Assembly: GCA_965224225.1 (NCBI GenBank)
Contig: CBDCZF010000027.1
Coordinates: 72,907-136,906 of the forward strand
Origin: CAJQQK01 sp965224225
GTDB taxonomy: Bacteria > Pseudomonadota > Alphaproteobacteria > Rhizobiales > Hyphomicrobiaceae
Length of the DNA stretch: 64,000 nucleotides
Direction: 5' to 3'
How positions within the stretch are numbered: position 1 is the first letter of the stretch; each line of letters begins with the position of its first letter. Positions 52,056 through 60,889 of the stretch are shown piece after piece. A model generated the notes under the pieces. The model was given only the letters and a program-made list of their open reading frames with translations, was not told the DNA's origin and searched no databases. A program made the translations under genes and the position numbers.

Positions 52056-53126
52056 TCACCGTGCCCGCGTATTCAGTTGGAGTTCCATTCCCAAACCAGG
52101 CGACCCTGCGGTGGCGGGCCGCGTCTCCGCTTGCGGTGCCCTTAGGCACTCGGAGATGCGCTCGAGTGTTTGTACGACCTGCAGTCCCCGCCGCCCGTGC
52201 GTACGGGGCGGCTCGCCCGTGATGATCGAGTTGGCGAAATCGTGCACTTCGAGCTGGAGCGGTTCACCGCGCGGCACTTCGGGTACGAAGATGTCGCCGT
52301 TATGGTACGAGGCCTGGAAATCCGCAAACGAGTCTTCTCGAAAAACAGTTTCGACCCTCGAGTCGTAAATCTTGACTTTCTCTGCCGGCTGCACGTCGTC
52401 GAACACGATCATGCCCTCGCTGCCCACTACCGTGAAGTCGCGCACCTTGACCGGGTCGAGCCAGGAGACATGAATGTGCGCCGTGGCACCGGAGGCGAGG
52501 CCAAGCTTGACGTAAACGACATCCTCGATATGCGGCACGACGTGCATGCATCCCCAGGCATCGACCGTGTCGATGGATGTGTCGAGCACGGAAAACAGGA
52601 TCGACAAATCGTGCGGCGCCAGATCCCAGAGCACGTTGGTGTCGCGCTGATAGAGGCCGAGGTTCAATCGTCGTGAGTTCGCGTAGTAGATTTCGCCAAT
52701 ACGACCCTGTTGGATGATGTCGCGCACGACACCGACCGCGGGGTGATACTCGAAGGTGTGGCCAACCATCAGGGTGAGGCCTTTTTGGTCGGCAATCTCA
52801 ATCAAGTCACGACACTCAGCCGCAGTGGCGGCAAGTGGCTTTTCAACCAACACGTGCTTGCCGGCCAGCAAGGCTGCTTTGGCCAGCTTGTAGTGCGTCG
52901 AAATCGGCGTTGCGATTATCAGGCCTTCAGCATCGCTGTTGAGCGCTGCTTCGAAATCACGCGCGAGGGGTACACCGGGATAATTTTCTCGGATGTGTTC
53001 CAGGCAATCGTCGCTCGGGTCGACCGCCAATCGTGCTTCGATGTTGGGTGATTGGCTGGCGATGCGGACGTGCTTGGATCCCCAATATCCACAGCCAACT
53101 ACTGCAAGACTGACTTTACGCTGCAT
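52056..53126 (-). CDS. Gfo/Idh/MocA family oxidoreductase
   Basis: This 356-residue NAD(P)-dependent enzyme has GCGYWGSKH at 11-19 as the nucleotide loop, EKPLAATAAEC (catalytic Lys in EKP) near residue 95, and WDLAPHDLSIL with a substrate-binding His near 170. The WlbA-like layout suits a UDP-sugar 3-dehydrogenase, which would feed the DegT aminotransferase in the same operon. The C-terminus after about residue 330 is variable. A 970-base region without genes lies upstream and should hold the operon promoter. Confidence 0.9.
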   Translation of the reverse strand: MQRKVSLAVVGCGYWGSKHVRIASQSPNIEARLAVDPSDDCLEHIRENYPGVPLARDFEAALNSDAEGLIIATPISTHYKLAKAALLAGKHVLVEKPLAATAAECRDLIEIADQKGLTLMVGHTFEYHPAVGVVRDIIQQGRIGEIYYANSRRLNLGLYQRDTNVLWDLAPHDLSILFSVLDTSIDTVDAWGCMHVVPHIEDVVYVKLGLASGATAHIHVSWLDPVKVRDFTVVGSEGMIVFDDVQPAEKVKIYDSRVETVFREDSFADFQASYHNGDIFVPEVPRGEPLQLEVHDFANSIITGEPPRTHGRRGLQVVQTLERISECLRAPQAETRPATAGSPGLGMELQLNTRAR

Positions 53127-54096
53127 TACTAACTTAGCTCCAGATCAAAAGCCTTCGGTTGGAGATGATGTGCGGAAGGAAACGTTTATCCGTCAGCATC
53201 TGGAATTCAGTCGTTGCTCCTGAGGTATTCCGCGATTGCCCCGGTCGAGCCGCCTGCTGCGCCACACATGTGCATTTCCCCGATTTCTGAGTCCGCCGCC
53301 ACGCTTAATGCCGTCCCTTCTCTGACGATCATTAAGGATTGAAAAACATCGCTGAATTTCAAACGTACCTTTGCTTTTATCAGATGCAAAGGCGCGCGCC
53401 ACGGTTGTGCTGGGATATGATGAATATCGCTGCCGAAACGACGGCTCGGGATGACGCGCCGCGTCATCAGGGCCGATCGGCAGGCACGCGGAATCAGGCA
53501 AAACGCAGACTGCGCTCGTGCAAGTAACAGGCAACGCTTTCCCCCACACATATCGACCCGAAGCAATGCACCAAGAACCGCTGCCCGGACGATTACGCAA
53601 GCTGACCAGTGTCAAGCTGACAAGCTCATGCCACCACCTTCGTAGCCCCTGTTGTGTACTAGCTTTCAGCTGCCGGTGGAAACGAGGCAGGGCCGGATCA
53701 GGCGATTGGCGCAACGCTTGTGGCTGACGGGCAACAAAACGAGCGGCTGAAAGACGCGCCTGTTCGAGACGTCGCCGGACCGAGGCCCGGAACCTGGGAA
53801 AAGGTAAGTTTCGTGACAATGCGCGAGTCATGAAAATCTGCATGCATCTCATTGCATTTCATTGATTACACGCCGGACGATTTTCGGGAAAACCGGTAAC
53901 TGAATCAGACTTGCGCCGGACGTATCGAGCCTGTCAATGTTCCCAGAAGCACGGTGCAGTTGGCCTCGCTGAGGCCAAGTCAACGCGCGCATGCGCGTAT
54001 GCTGCAGCGATAGAACGATACAGCCCGAAACCAGGCACCGGCTGCAAAACAGTGTTGCCCATGTGCTACGGGAATGTATACCGGGCGCGGCTTCGG
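53127..54096. other. Long region without a recognised gene
   Basis: About 970 bases lie between the glycan operon start and the ABC permease gene stop. Open frames on both strands (up to 219 codons) are rich in Arg, Ser and Cys and have no family match or good ribosome site, so I treat them as chance. The A/T-richer stretch at 53821-53880 contains two CAT(C/T)TCATTG-like repeats. The region upstream of 53126 should carry the operon promoter; no factor site is identifiable. Confidence 0.5.
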
Positions 54097-55356
54097 TCAG
54101 GCTTTGATGGTCATGCCGTCAGCCAGCGAGTTGCGATAGGCGCGCCACGCGGGCAGCAAACCGGCGAGAACACCGGCTGCCGCAATCGTTGCAACCCAAA
54201 GCCACTCGCGCAGCGCCGGCGCCGTGATCTCGAGATGCAAGCCATAGGTTGTCTCGATCCACGGCTGCATCAGAGCCAGGCCGGCGTAGGTTGCAACGAA
54301 CCCCAAGGCGATACCGGCCAGGGTGAGGATCGCTGCCTCGGCGACGAGAAGGCCCGCGATCGTACGTACCCCGGCGCCGACCGTGCGCAGGATCGCGATC
54401 TCTCGGCGGCGTTCGTTGAGGGTTGCAAGGATCATGGCGACCATGCCGATGAGTGCGGTGACGACGACCATCACCGAGACGATAACAAGAGCCGTTTCCG
54501 CCGTCGAAACCAGGTTCCAGAGGCTGAACAACGTGACACCGGGGAGCACCGCGAGCAGCGGCTCAGAGCGATAGGTGTTGATAAAGCGCTGCAGGCGGAA
54601 GGTCATGAGTTTGCTCTTGAGGCCAATCAATGCCGCAGTGATCGAACTTGGCTGTAGGTTCATTGCCCGTGCCGCCGCCGCACTGACCGGGCGCGTGGCA
54701 TCGCGCCGGCCGCTTTGCCAGTCGAGGTGGATCGCTTCGTAGCCTTCAAGCGAAATCATGATCGTGCGATCGAGCGCCGTACCAGTGCGCTTCAGGACAC
54801 CGCTCACGCGGAACGGTTTGTCGTCATGAGCGGCGCCGGGGATCCGGCCCGTACCATGGCTGACGACAACGGCACTGCCGACCTGGTAGCCAAGCTCGTC
54901 CAAGACGTCCGCGCCGACCACCGCATCGAATATGTCGGCAAATGCACCGCCCGCTGCAAACGCCAATGACTGTCGCTGGCGAAACTTGTAATGACGGAAG
55001 AAATCCGCTGTCGTACCGAGCACGCGGAAGCCACGATGGCTGTCGCCGAGCGTTAGAGGCACACTCCAGGCCACTTCCGGGCGCCGGGTAATTTCCTCGT
55101 AGCTGCGCCAGGTGACGTTGTTGGTGGCATTGCCGATGTGGAACACGGCATAGAGTAGCAACTGGATGTCGCCGGCACGCGCGCCCATGATCAGATCGGT
55201 GCCGGAAATCGTGCCGGCAAAGCTCGCCTTGGCGCCGACCCGGATCTTTTCGACGCCGAGCAACAGCACGACGCTTACTGCGATCGCAAGGACCGTCAGG
55301 CCCACGGTCAGCCAGCGATTGCGCAGCGATTGGAATGCGAGCCTCGCGATAATCAT
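54097..55356 (-). CDS. ABC transporter permease (MacB/LolC-type FtsX domain)
   Basis: This 419-residue protein has one N-terminal membrane helix (about 14-36), a large periplasmic domain of about 230 residues, and three C-terminal helices. It ends in a YRNSLADGMTIKA tail. That is the MacB/LolCE (type VII ABC) layout, which drives extraction or release of envelope molecules. ERRREIAILRTVGA is the coupling helix that contacts the ATPase. It overlaps the ATPase gene by four bases. No MacA-like adaptor is next to it. Confidence 0.9.
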   Translation of the reverse strand: MIIARLAFQSLRNRWLTVGLTVLAIAVSVVLLLGVEKIRVGAKASFAGTISGTDLIMGARAGDIQLLLYAVFHIGNATNNVTWRSYEEITRRPEVAWSVPLTLGDSHRGFRVLGTTADFFRHYKFRQRQSLAFAAGGAFADIFDAVVGADVLDELGYQVGSAVVVSHGTGRIPGAAHDDKPFRVSGVLKRTGTALDRTIMISLEGYEAIHLDWQSGRRDATRPVSAAAARAMNLQPSSITAALIGLKSKLMTFRLQRFINTYRSEPLLAVLPGVTLFSLWNLVSTAETALVIVSVMVVVTALIGMVAMILATLNERRREIAILRTVGAGVRTIAGLLVAEAAILTLAGIALGFVATYAGLALMQPWIETTYGLHLEITAPALREWLWVATIAAAGVLAGLLPAWRAYRNSLADGMTIKA

Positions 55357-56078
55357 GGCGATGCTCCGGCCTGCTGGAGCTCCGAGATATCGCGGGTTTC
55401 ATCGAAGCGGTCGCCGAGACGTTCATCGTGGCTGACCAGCACCAGCGAGGCTTGGGCAGCATCAACCTGCTCGAAGAGCAGATCGAGGAAGCGGCGCTGG
55501 CTGTCGCGGTCGAGTGCCGAGGTCGGCTCGTCTGCGATGATCAGTTCCGGCGCGCCGATCAGCGCGCGGGCGGCTGCGACCCGCTGCTGCTGGCCGATCG
55601 ACAGGCTTGCTGCGGGCTTGTGGTGCAGTTCGGGGCCGAGCGCCAGCGCCGAGATCAGGCGCGCGGCCTCGTCCTGCTCACGACCACGCGCGGCAACCCG
55701 CTGGCGGCGTGCCGGTGCAAAGTGCAAGGGCAGCAGGACATTATCGAGCACCGAGGCGTAGGGCAGCAGGTTGAACATCTGGAAGACGATGCCGATGTGC
55801 TCGGCCCGGAACCGGTCGCGGGCGGCCTGCCGGAGGGACGCCAGATCCTGACCCAGGACAGCAACGCGGCCGCGATCCGGCACCGTGACACCGGCGATCA
55901 GATTGAGCAGCGTGGTCTTGCCGCTGCCTGATAGGCCGACCAGGAGCAGTTTCTGCCCTCGCGCTAGTTTGAAGGAGGGAATGGCAAGTGTCGGCTGCGA
56001 TGCGCCGGGCCACGTAAACTCGACGTCGGCCAGTTGAATGACCGGCGTGGTGTCTGGTGCAGACGGCGCGTCGTTCAC
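55353..56078 (-). CDS. ABC transporter ATP-binding protein (LolD/MacB-type)
   Basis: This 241-residue ATPase has Walker A GLSGSGKTT, Q-loop near FQMFNLLPY, signature LSIGQQQRVAAARAL, Walker B LIIADEPTSALD and a switch His in SHDERLGDRFDE. It overlaps both neighbours: four bases with the permease and four bases with the zrgA-like gene, so the three are one operon. Substrate is unknown; the neighbour suggests a link to zinc. Confidence 0.92.
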   Translation of the reverse strand: MNDAPSAPDTTPVIQLADVEFTWPGASQPTLAIPSFKLARGQKLLLVGLSGSGKTTLLNLIAGVTVPDRGRVAVLGQDLASLRQAARDRFRAEHIGIVFQMFNLLPYASVLDNVLLPLHFAPARRQRVAARGREQDEAARLISALALGPELHHKPAASLSIGQQQRVAAARALIGAPELIIADEPTSALDRDSQRRFLDLLFEQVDAAQASLVLVSHDERLGDRFDETRDISELQQAGASP

Positions 56079-56608
56079 CTGAGGCCTTTGAGCGTTACGG
56101 TTCGATTGTCGCGATCCGCTTCGTAACGGGATTGGCCGTTTGGCGCAATCAGCTGCATTTCGATTTCTCGGGCGCCGGCAAAGGCCTCGAAATAGTTCAA
56201 CGTCAATTTGTCGAGCTTATCGGGCCGGCTGCATGTAATGTCATAGAGCACATGGAACGTGGCATGATCGCCGCCCTCTCGCTCGACGTCGACCGTCGCG
56301 CTCTTGAGTTTGCAATTTGCAGCCGGCGGCGGGGCGAACAAGGAAAGCCCATCGGCGAGCTTCTGCTTGGCTGCTCCGACCTTGGCCATGTCTGCGGCCG
56401 ACTTCGCCTCGTGCTCGAAGCCGACGATATCGCTGCCCGGCGCAATCAGCTCGATCTGAACGCTCGACCCTTCGACTGCCATGTTGAGCGTGGCATGACC
56501 ATGCTCATGAGCGCCAGCTTCCCGATGACCTTCGCCCGCACCAAGTGCCGTGCCGGCGGTGAGAGCGAGAAGAAACGCGGAAACTATGGGAACGGCTAAG
56601 CCTGCCAT
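56075..56608 (-). CDS. DUF2796 (ZrgA-type) periplasmic protein
   Basis: This 177-residue protein has a signal peptide (first 23 residues). The mature start is rich in His (EGHREAGAHEHGHATLN) and is followed by VEIELIAPGSDIVGFEHE-type and NYFEAFAG segments that define DUF2796. In Vibrio the zrgA homologue heads a Zur-regulated gene set with ABC components, so zinc binding is plausible here (knowledge of relatives). ATG at 56608 follows GGAGA. A GTTAT...ATGAC imperfect palindrome at about 56616-56632 resembles half of a Zur-type site, but weakly. Confidence 0.8.
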   Translation of the reverse strand: MAGLAVPIVSAFLLALTAGTALGAGEGHREAGAHEHGHATLNMAVEGSSVQIELIAPGSDIVGFEHEAKSAADMAKVGAAKQKLADGLSLFAPPPAANCKLKSATVDVEREGGDHATFHVLYDITCSRPDKLDKLTLNYFEAFAGAREIEMQLIAPNGQSRYEADRDNRTVTLKGLR

Positions 56609-56674
56609 CTTTCTCTCCGGGTTATCTGCGGTATGACTGGCCTGACCACTTATTTGTTCAACCATAGAAATGCA

Positions 56675-57082
56675 TCAAGACGGCTGGCCATCGTATACCT
56701 CCGCATCGTCGGGAATGACGACCCACGGAAGCTTGCTCTTAGCCCAAAGATGAACCTTCGGCTTGAACCAGGAGGCATCATCGAGCGTTCCCGGTTTGAT
56801 CGAGATCATGCCTTGCCGCCACTGGGGCTGATGATAGATCCGCGTCCCGCAATCGGGACAGAAGGCGCCCAGTTTGTCACGCCCCGCATCCGACACCGAA
56901 TGATAGCATTTGACCTGGCCGGCAGTGATGCGGAAATCCTCGGCACGTACGACCAGCGTCATGCCGAATGCGCTGCCCGACTGGCGCTGGCAATGAGTAC
57001 AATGGCAGGCAACCTGGCTGATTGGCTCGCCGCTGAATTCATACTGAATTGTGCCACACTGACATCCACCCGTTTGGTGCAT
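56675..57082 (-). CDS. GFA-family (glutathione-dependent formaldehyde-activating-like) zinc protein
   Basis: This 135-residue protein has the zinc ligands of the GFA family: CQCGTIQY near residue 7, CHCTHCQRQSG near 30, and CPDCGTRI near 85. The length is normal for bacterial GFA proteins. Some members react with S-hydroxymethylglutathione, but most have no proven function. ATG at 57082 follows AAAGGAG. It is divergent from the CoA-transferase gene (136 bp between starts). Confidence 0.9.
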   Translation of the reverse strand: MHQTGGCQCGTIQYEFSGEPISQVACHCTHCQRQSGSAFGMTLVVRAEDFRITAGQVKCYHSVSDAGRDKLGAFCPDCGTRIYHQPQWRQGMISIKPGTLDDASWFKPKVHLWAKSKLPWVVIPDDAEVYDGQPS

Positions 57083-57218
57083 GAACACGCTCCTTTGCGA
57101 CAGCTGGACATGGCCAACCGGCCTTTTAGAATAGCGGGCAATTGTGCCCGATTTCGAACCGGACATTTGAAGATCATCAAAATGCACTCGGCAGCCGAAG
57201 AAGTCGAGCAAGGCTATC

Positions 57219-58418
57219 ATGACAAAAAAACCGCTCGAGAGCATCCGTGTGCTCGACCTGACCAACGTGCTGGCGGGACCGTTCTGCTGCCATCAGCTCG
57301 CCCATATGGGGGCCGACGTGATCAAGGTCGAAACACCGGGTACCGGCGATCTCGCCCGGCAACTCGGCGGCGATCCCGATCTCAACAAGAGGCTGATGGG
57401 TGTATCGTTTCTTGTGCAGAATACCGGTAAGCGTTCGATCGCCATCAACTTGAAGCGCGACAAGGGCAGGGCGCTGTTCAAGCGCCTGGTGCGCACCGCC
57501 GACGTGGTTGTCGAAAACTTCCGTCCCGGCGTGATGGACCGACTTGGCGTTGGCTACGAAGTGCTGCACAAGGAACGGTCCGGCCTAGTCTACTGTGCGA
57601 TATCAGGCTTCGGCCAGGACGGGCCGCTGCGTGACCTGCCGGCCTACGACCAGATCATCCAGGGCATGTCGGGCGTGATGAGCATCACCGGCGATCCCGA
57701 TAGCGCACCCTTGCGGGTCGGCTATCCGGTTGCCGATACGATCGGCGGCATGACGGCTGCCTTCGCGATCGCGTCGGCGCTTGCCAACCGCGCTGAGGAG
57801 CGTGGCTGCTTCATCGATGTCGCCATGCTCGAATCCGTGATGACGACGATGGGCTGGGTCGTTTCGAACTATCTCGTTGCCGGCAAGTCGCCGGGACCGA
57901 TGGGCAACGACAATTTTACCGCCAGCCCTTCCGGGACATTCCGCACGGGGTCGGGCCTGATCAACATTGCAGCCAACAAGCAGGAGCAGTTCGAGGCTGC
58001 CTGCCGGGTCGTCGGCCGGCCGGACCTGATCGATGATGTCCGCTTTCATGACCGCCAGTCCCGTCTAGACAACCGCCAGGCGCTGACCGGCGAACTGGAA
58101 GCCGCCATGCAGGCCAAGTCGGCCGACCAGTGGACGGCGGAGCTCAACGCCGCCGGCGTGCCGGCCGGCCCGGTGCTGAGCGTCAGCGAGGCACTGGCTC
58201 AGCCGCAGATTGCCGAACGCGGCATGATCGGGGCGTTCGAGAATGTGCCGGGTGTCGGCGACATCAGGTTTGCCCGCACCGGAATCAAGATCGACGGCGA
58301 GGCCCTGAAGACGGATCGGCCGCCACCGCTACTCGCTCAACACACCGACGAATTGCTCGCCGAACTCGGCCTGTCAGAAGCCGAGATCGCCGAGTTGCGT
58401 GAGGACAAGACTGTTTAA
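57219..58418 (+). CDS. CoA transferase family III (CaiB/BaiF)
   Basis: This 399-residue enzyme moves coenzyme A between carboxylic acids. RVLDLTNVLAGPFCCHQLAHMGADVIKVE is split over residues 10-38 and is the N-terminal family stretch. Asp144 in AYDQIIQGMSG is the residue that forms the acyl-enzyme adduct. NFTASPSGTFRTGSG lies near the CoA-binding core. The length is full. Its substrate is unknown; no acyl-CoA enzymes lie close by. GCAAGG precedes ATG at 57219. Confidence 0.93.
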   Translation: MTKKPLESIRVLDLTNVLAGPFCCHQLAHMGADVIKVETPGTGDLARQLGGDPDLNKRLMGVSFLVQNTGKRSIAINLKRDKGRALFKRLVRTADVVVENFRPGVMDRLGVGYEVLHKERSGLVYCAISGFGQDGPLRDLPAYDQIIQGMSGVMSITGDPDSAPLRVGYPVADTIGGMTAAFAIASALANRAEERGCFIDVAMLESVMTTMGWVVSNYLVAGKSPGPMGNDNFTASPSGTFRTGSGLINIAANKQEQFEAACRVVGRPDLIDDVRFHDRQSRLDNRQALTGELEAAMQAKSADQWTAELNAAGVPAGPVLSVSEALAQPQIAERGMIGAFENVPGVGDIRFARTGIKIDGEALKTDRPPPLLAQHTDELLAELGLSEAEIAELREDKTV

Positions 58419-58732
58419 CCCGATCTATTTACCAGCACGCGGATCTTCATCGCCTCAGGTGACCCATTCGGCAAGGAGAGCGGCGAAAAGCATATGGGTT
58501 CATATGGTTGAGACGCTCGACGCTGCCGATGGGCCACCTGAGGCGACCCGTCGTGTCGCAGACGCGCTTCCAGCACGATGGGCAGGTCCAAATGGCCAAA
58601 ACGCGTCTTGCTGGAAGCAAGCCTCCGGCATGACGAACCGCTTGTCCGATGAACCACATCGATCTGCGCGCCTCTCCTTGCCTTTTGGCCATTTGGACTC
58701 CGTGAAGACCGCGTGATGGTGAATAGATCGGG
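58419..58732. repeat. Nested inverted-repeat element (MITE-like), 314 bp
   Basis: The ends (58419-58449 and 58703-58732) are inverted copies of about 30 bases with few mismatches. Inside are further perfect or near-perfect inverted pairs: 58451-58472 with 58525-58545; 58566-58575 with 58609-58618; and the 16-base pair 58586-58601 with 58683-58698 (GTCCAAATGGCCAAAA and its complement). No gene of its own is seen. The layout suggests a small non-autonomous mobile element or a structured RNA. It lies between the CoA transferase stop and a small unknown gene. Confidence 0.75.
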
Positions 58733-58817
58733 TTGGTGCAGCTTGAGTTGTGCTGTTGACGGTCGCCAGTTTTGATGCGAACCCGTCGATGGAAACGAAA
58801 AAAGGGATACTCGCCAG

Positions 58818-59135
58818 ATGCAAGGCCAAGCCTGTCTACTCGTGCGCGCCGAAGTGCGTGATGCTGCCGACTACGACGCCTTCGATCGCTGGTATGAGAC
58901 CGAGCACCTGCCGGATGCCAAGCGCGATTTCGGCGCGATCAGGGCCTGGCGATGCTGGAGCGCGATCAATCCGGGCGTCCACCACGCCTACTACGAATTC
59001 CCGAGCGAAGAGGCGGCCCTTGCCATTCTCGATAGCGATGCCATCAAGACGCTAATCGCCGAATTCAATCGGCTCTGGGGAGACCGCGTGCACCGCACAC
59101 GTGAGATCCTCAAGCTCGCCGGCCGGCTGGACTGA
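58818..59135 (+). CDS. Small EthD-like alpha/beta-barrel protein
   Basis: This 105-residue protein has a strand (ACLLVRAEV) and helix leading into RWYETEHLPDAKRDFG, the same motif as the genes at 33014 and 33424. The rest has alternating short strands and a final helix. The fold is inferred, and no function is known. The next gene starts five bases after its stop, so the two are likely co-translated. Confidence 0.6.
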   Translation: MQGQACLLVRAEVRDAADYDAFDRWYETEHLPDAKRDFGAIRAWRCWSAINPGVHHAYYEFPSEEAALAILDSDAIKTLIAEFNRLWGDRVHRTREILKLAGRLD

Positions 59136-59139
59136 TCGC

Positions 59140-59592
59140 ATGTCGGAAACGCTCACCGTCGTGCTGGGCATTGCCGGGTTTGCGATCGGCTTCCCAATCC
59201 TGTGGTGCTCGGTCGTCTGGCTGCTTGCCAAACTCGGCGGATGGGCGACGTTGGCTGCCCGGTTCGCGACGAAGCGGCCGGCACGCGGCGAGACCTTCGC
59301 CTGGTCGAGCGGCAGGTTCAGTATGTTTTCTTCCTACAACAACTGTCTCAATGTCAGTGTTTCGCACGAAGGCATTCACATCGTGCCGTTCATCGCCTTC
59401 ACGATCGGTCATGAACCGCTCCTCATCCCCTGGAGTTCTGTCAGGCGGCTGATACAGCGGCGCTTCCTCTGGAACTATTCGAACGGCATCCACATCGACC
59501 TTGGCGGGCATAACCATGTCATCACGCTTTATGGTCGGCGGTTGTCGGAAGGGCTGGCGAAATACGCGCCTGCGCATCTCGTCTCGCAATGA
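59140..59592 (+). CDS. Membrane-anchored hypothetical protein, 150 aa
   Basis: The first 35 residues form one or two membrane helices (VVLGIAGFAIGFPILWCSVVWLLAKLGG across residues 7-34). After a short basic linker the remainder is predicted cytoplasmic and beta-rich, with SVSHEGIHIVPF and HEPLLIPWSSVRRL. This looks like a small pleckstrin-like or YokE-type domain, but that is only an impression from strand pattern. It starts directly after the EthD-like gene. Confidence 0.6.
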   Translation: MSETLTVVLGIAGFAIGFPILWCSVVWLLAKLGGWATLAARFATKRPARGETFAWSSGRFSMFSSYNNCLNVSVSHEGIHIVPFIAFTIGHEPLLIPWSSVRRLIQRRFLWNYSNGIHIDLGGHNHVITLYGRRLSEGLAKYAPAHLVSQ

Positions 59593-59612
59593 TTGAACCT
59601 GAGGCGTTGCTC

Positions 59613-59915
59613 TTAGACTTTGCCGCGCACCAATTTCACCCACCAGATCACGCCGATGATGATGAAGCGCCAATCCGAGCCGGTACTCGGCGGCTTGCCT
59701 TCGAAATGGTGTCCGATGAACTGCAGGACGAGCCCGATCGGCGTCAGGACGGCAGCCCAGATCCAGACGCCCGAGACGACCGGCGCCAGCAGCCACAAGA
59801 TGACGGCAACAAACAGCGTCGGAATGCCGAACAAATGGAACTGCTTGTTCAGCGCGTTTTGATGGTCGGCGATGTACTCCGCCATCAGCTGTTCCCGGGG
59901 GCGACCGCCAAGCAT
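59613..59915 (-). CDS. Mpo1-like (DUF962/YGL010w) membrane protein
   Basis: This 100-residue small membrane protein keeps the Mpo1-family residues: DHQNALNKQFHLFGIP near the start, and FIGHHFEGKPPS before the last helix. Yeast Mpo1 is a dioxygenase of 2-hydroxy fatty acids, with conserved His ligands; bacterial members are rarely studied. ATG at 59915 is chosen, with ATG at 59885 as an alternative. It is convergent with the membrane-anchored unknown. Confidence 0.78.
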   Translation of the reverse strand: MLGGRPREQLMAEYIADHQNALNKQFHLFGIPTLFVAVILWLLAPVVSGVWIWAAVLTPIGLVLQFIGHHFEGKPPSTGSDWRFIIIGVIWWVKLVRGKV

Positions 59916-60014
59916 TGCCGAGATGTCCTCTTTCGATCTGTGAGCGATTTTACTCTGCTTGCATCGTATGGCGAAAATCCAGGCGTGGAAGCACAAAAGT
60001 ATGGTTTTGATTTA

Positions 60015-60887
60015 TCAGGCCGATGCCAGCACGATCAACACCACGCCCGGCACAACCAGGGCGATGGTCGCGATCGTCTGCCAGGTCAGGTTCTCGCGTC
60101 CGAACACGAAAAACCCGAGTAAGGCCGAAAACACCGGCGAACTCGCAACGATCGGTGCCACGGTGATCACCTGGCCGAGTTGCAGGGCCTGGTTGAGCAG
60201 GTAGACGGCAAGCGAGGTCACCATGCCGGAGGCGATGAAATAGCGGTAGTCGGCAACTCTGCCGGTGAGCCTGTGACCGGTGACGAGAATGCGCCCGGTG
60301 ACGATGATCAGCGAGACGCCGGTGCCGACCAATGCTGCAAACAGCGGGCTTGGCACTTCAGCGAAGCCAAGCTTGGTGATCGCGTGGGCAACGTTGCGCA
60401 GGGCCGAGGCACCGAGCGGCAGCAACAGTGCCCAGACCGCAAACTGCCGTGCGATGTTGCCCGATGAGAGCGCCGGCAGCAGGGCACCTGCGACAACGAA
60501 GGCGATGCCGGCACCGATCATTACCGTCAATTGCTCGCCGAGCAGCACGATTCCGAACAATGCCGCGAAAAACGGCCCGGTCGAGGTCAGCGCCGCGTTG
60601 AGCGTCGGCCCGAGCCGCTTGATGCCTTCGATCCAGAGTGTGATTGACAAGGTCGGGCGCAACAGGCCGGCCGCTGCGAACAGCAAAGCTGCCGTCGTGA
60701 ACCAGTACTCCATGCGAACCACGAACAAGGCCGCGACGGCATAGATCACGGCCTGGGTCGCGATCAGCGTCAGCGTGCCGAACTGGGTGCTGGTGCCCTG
60801 CGGACCCATGTTCTGGATATGGGCCGACAGCGCAAACAGGAAGGCTGCGACAAGGGCAAGGCCGGCCGACACGTAGGCTGGATCCAT
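60015..60887 (-). CDS. DMT-superfamily (EamA) transporter
   Basis: This 290-residue protein has about ten hydrophobic helices in two similar halves, as in EamA exporters and permeases. The end-of-repeat motif near AALFGIVLLGEQLT matches SALLGFFVFGRENLT in the second half. The transported compound is unknown. ATG at 60887 lies two bases after the DUF3095 stop, so the two genes are coupled. Confidence 0.87.
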   Translation of the reverse strand: MDPAYVSAGLALVAAFLFALSAHIQNMGPQGTSTQFGTLTLIATQAVIYAVAALFVVRMEYWFTTAALLFAAAGLLRPTLSITLWIEGIKRLGPTLNAALTSTGPFFAALFGIVLLGEQLTVMIGAGIAFVVAGALLPALSSGNIARQFAVWALLLPLGASALRNVAHAITKLGFAEVPSPLFAALVGTGVSLIIVTGRILVTGHRLTGRVADYRYFIASGMVTSLAVYLLNQALQLGQVITVAPIVASSPVFSALLGFFVFGRENLTWQTIATIALVVPGVVLIVLASA

Positions 60888-60889
60888 GA

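Noticed and set aside
53193..53852. 219-codon minus-strand frame upstream of the glycan operon
   Set aside because: The composition is biased to Arg, Ser and Cys, there is no family motif or good ribosome site, and a competing plus-strand frame exists.
58415..58829. Small minus-strand frames over the 58.4-58.8 kb region
   Set aside because: They read through the nested palindromes and show no protein family; the structure is better explained as a repeat.
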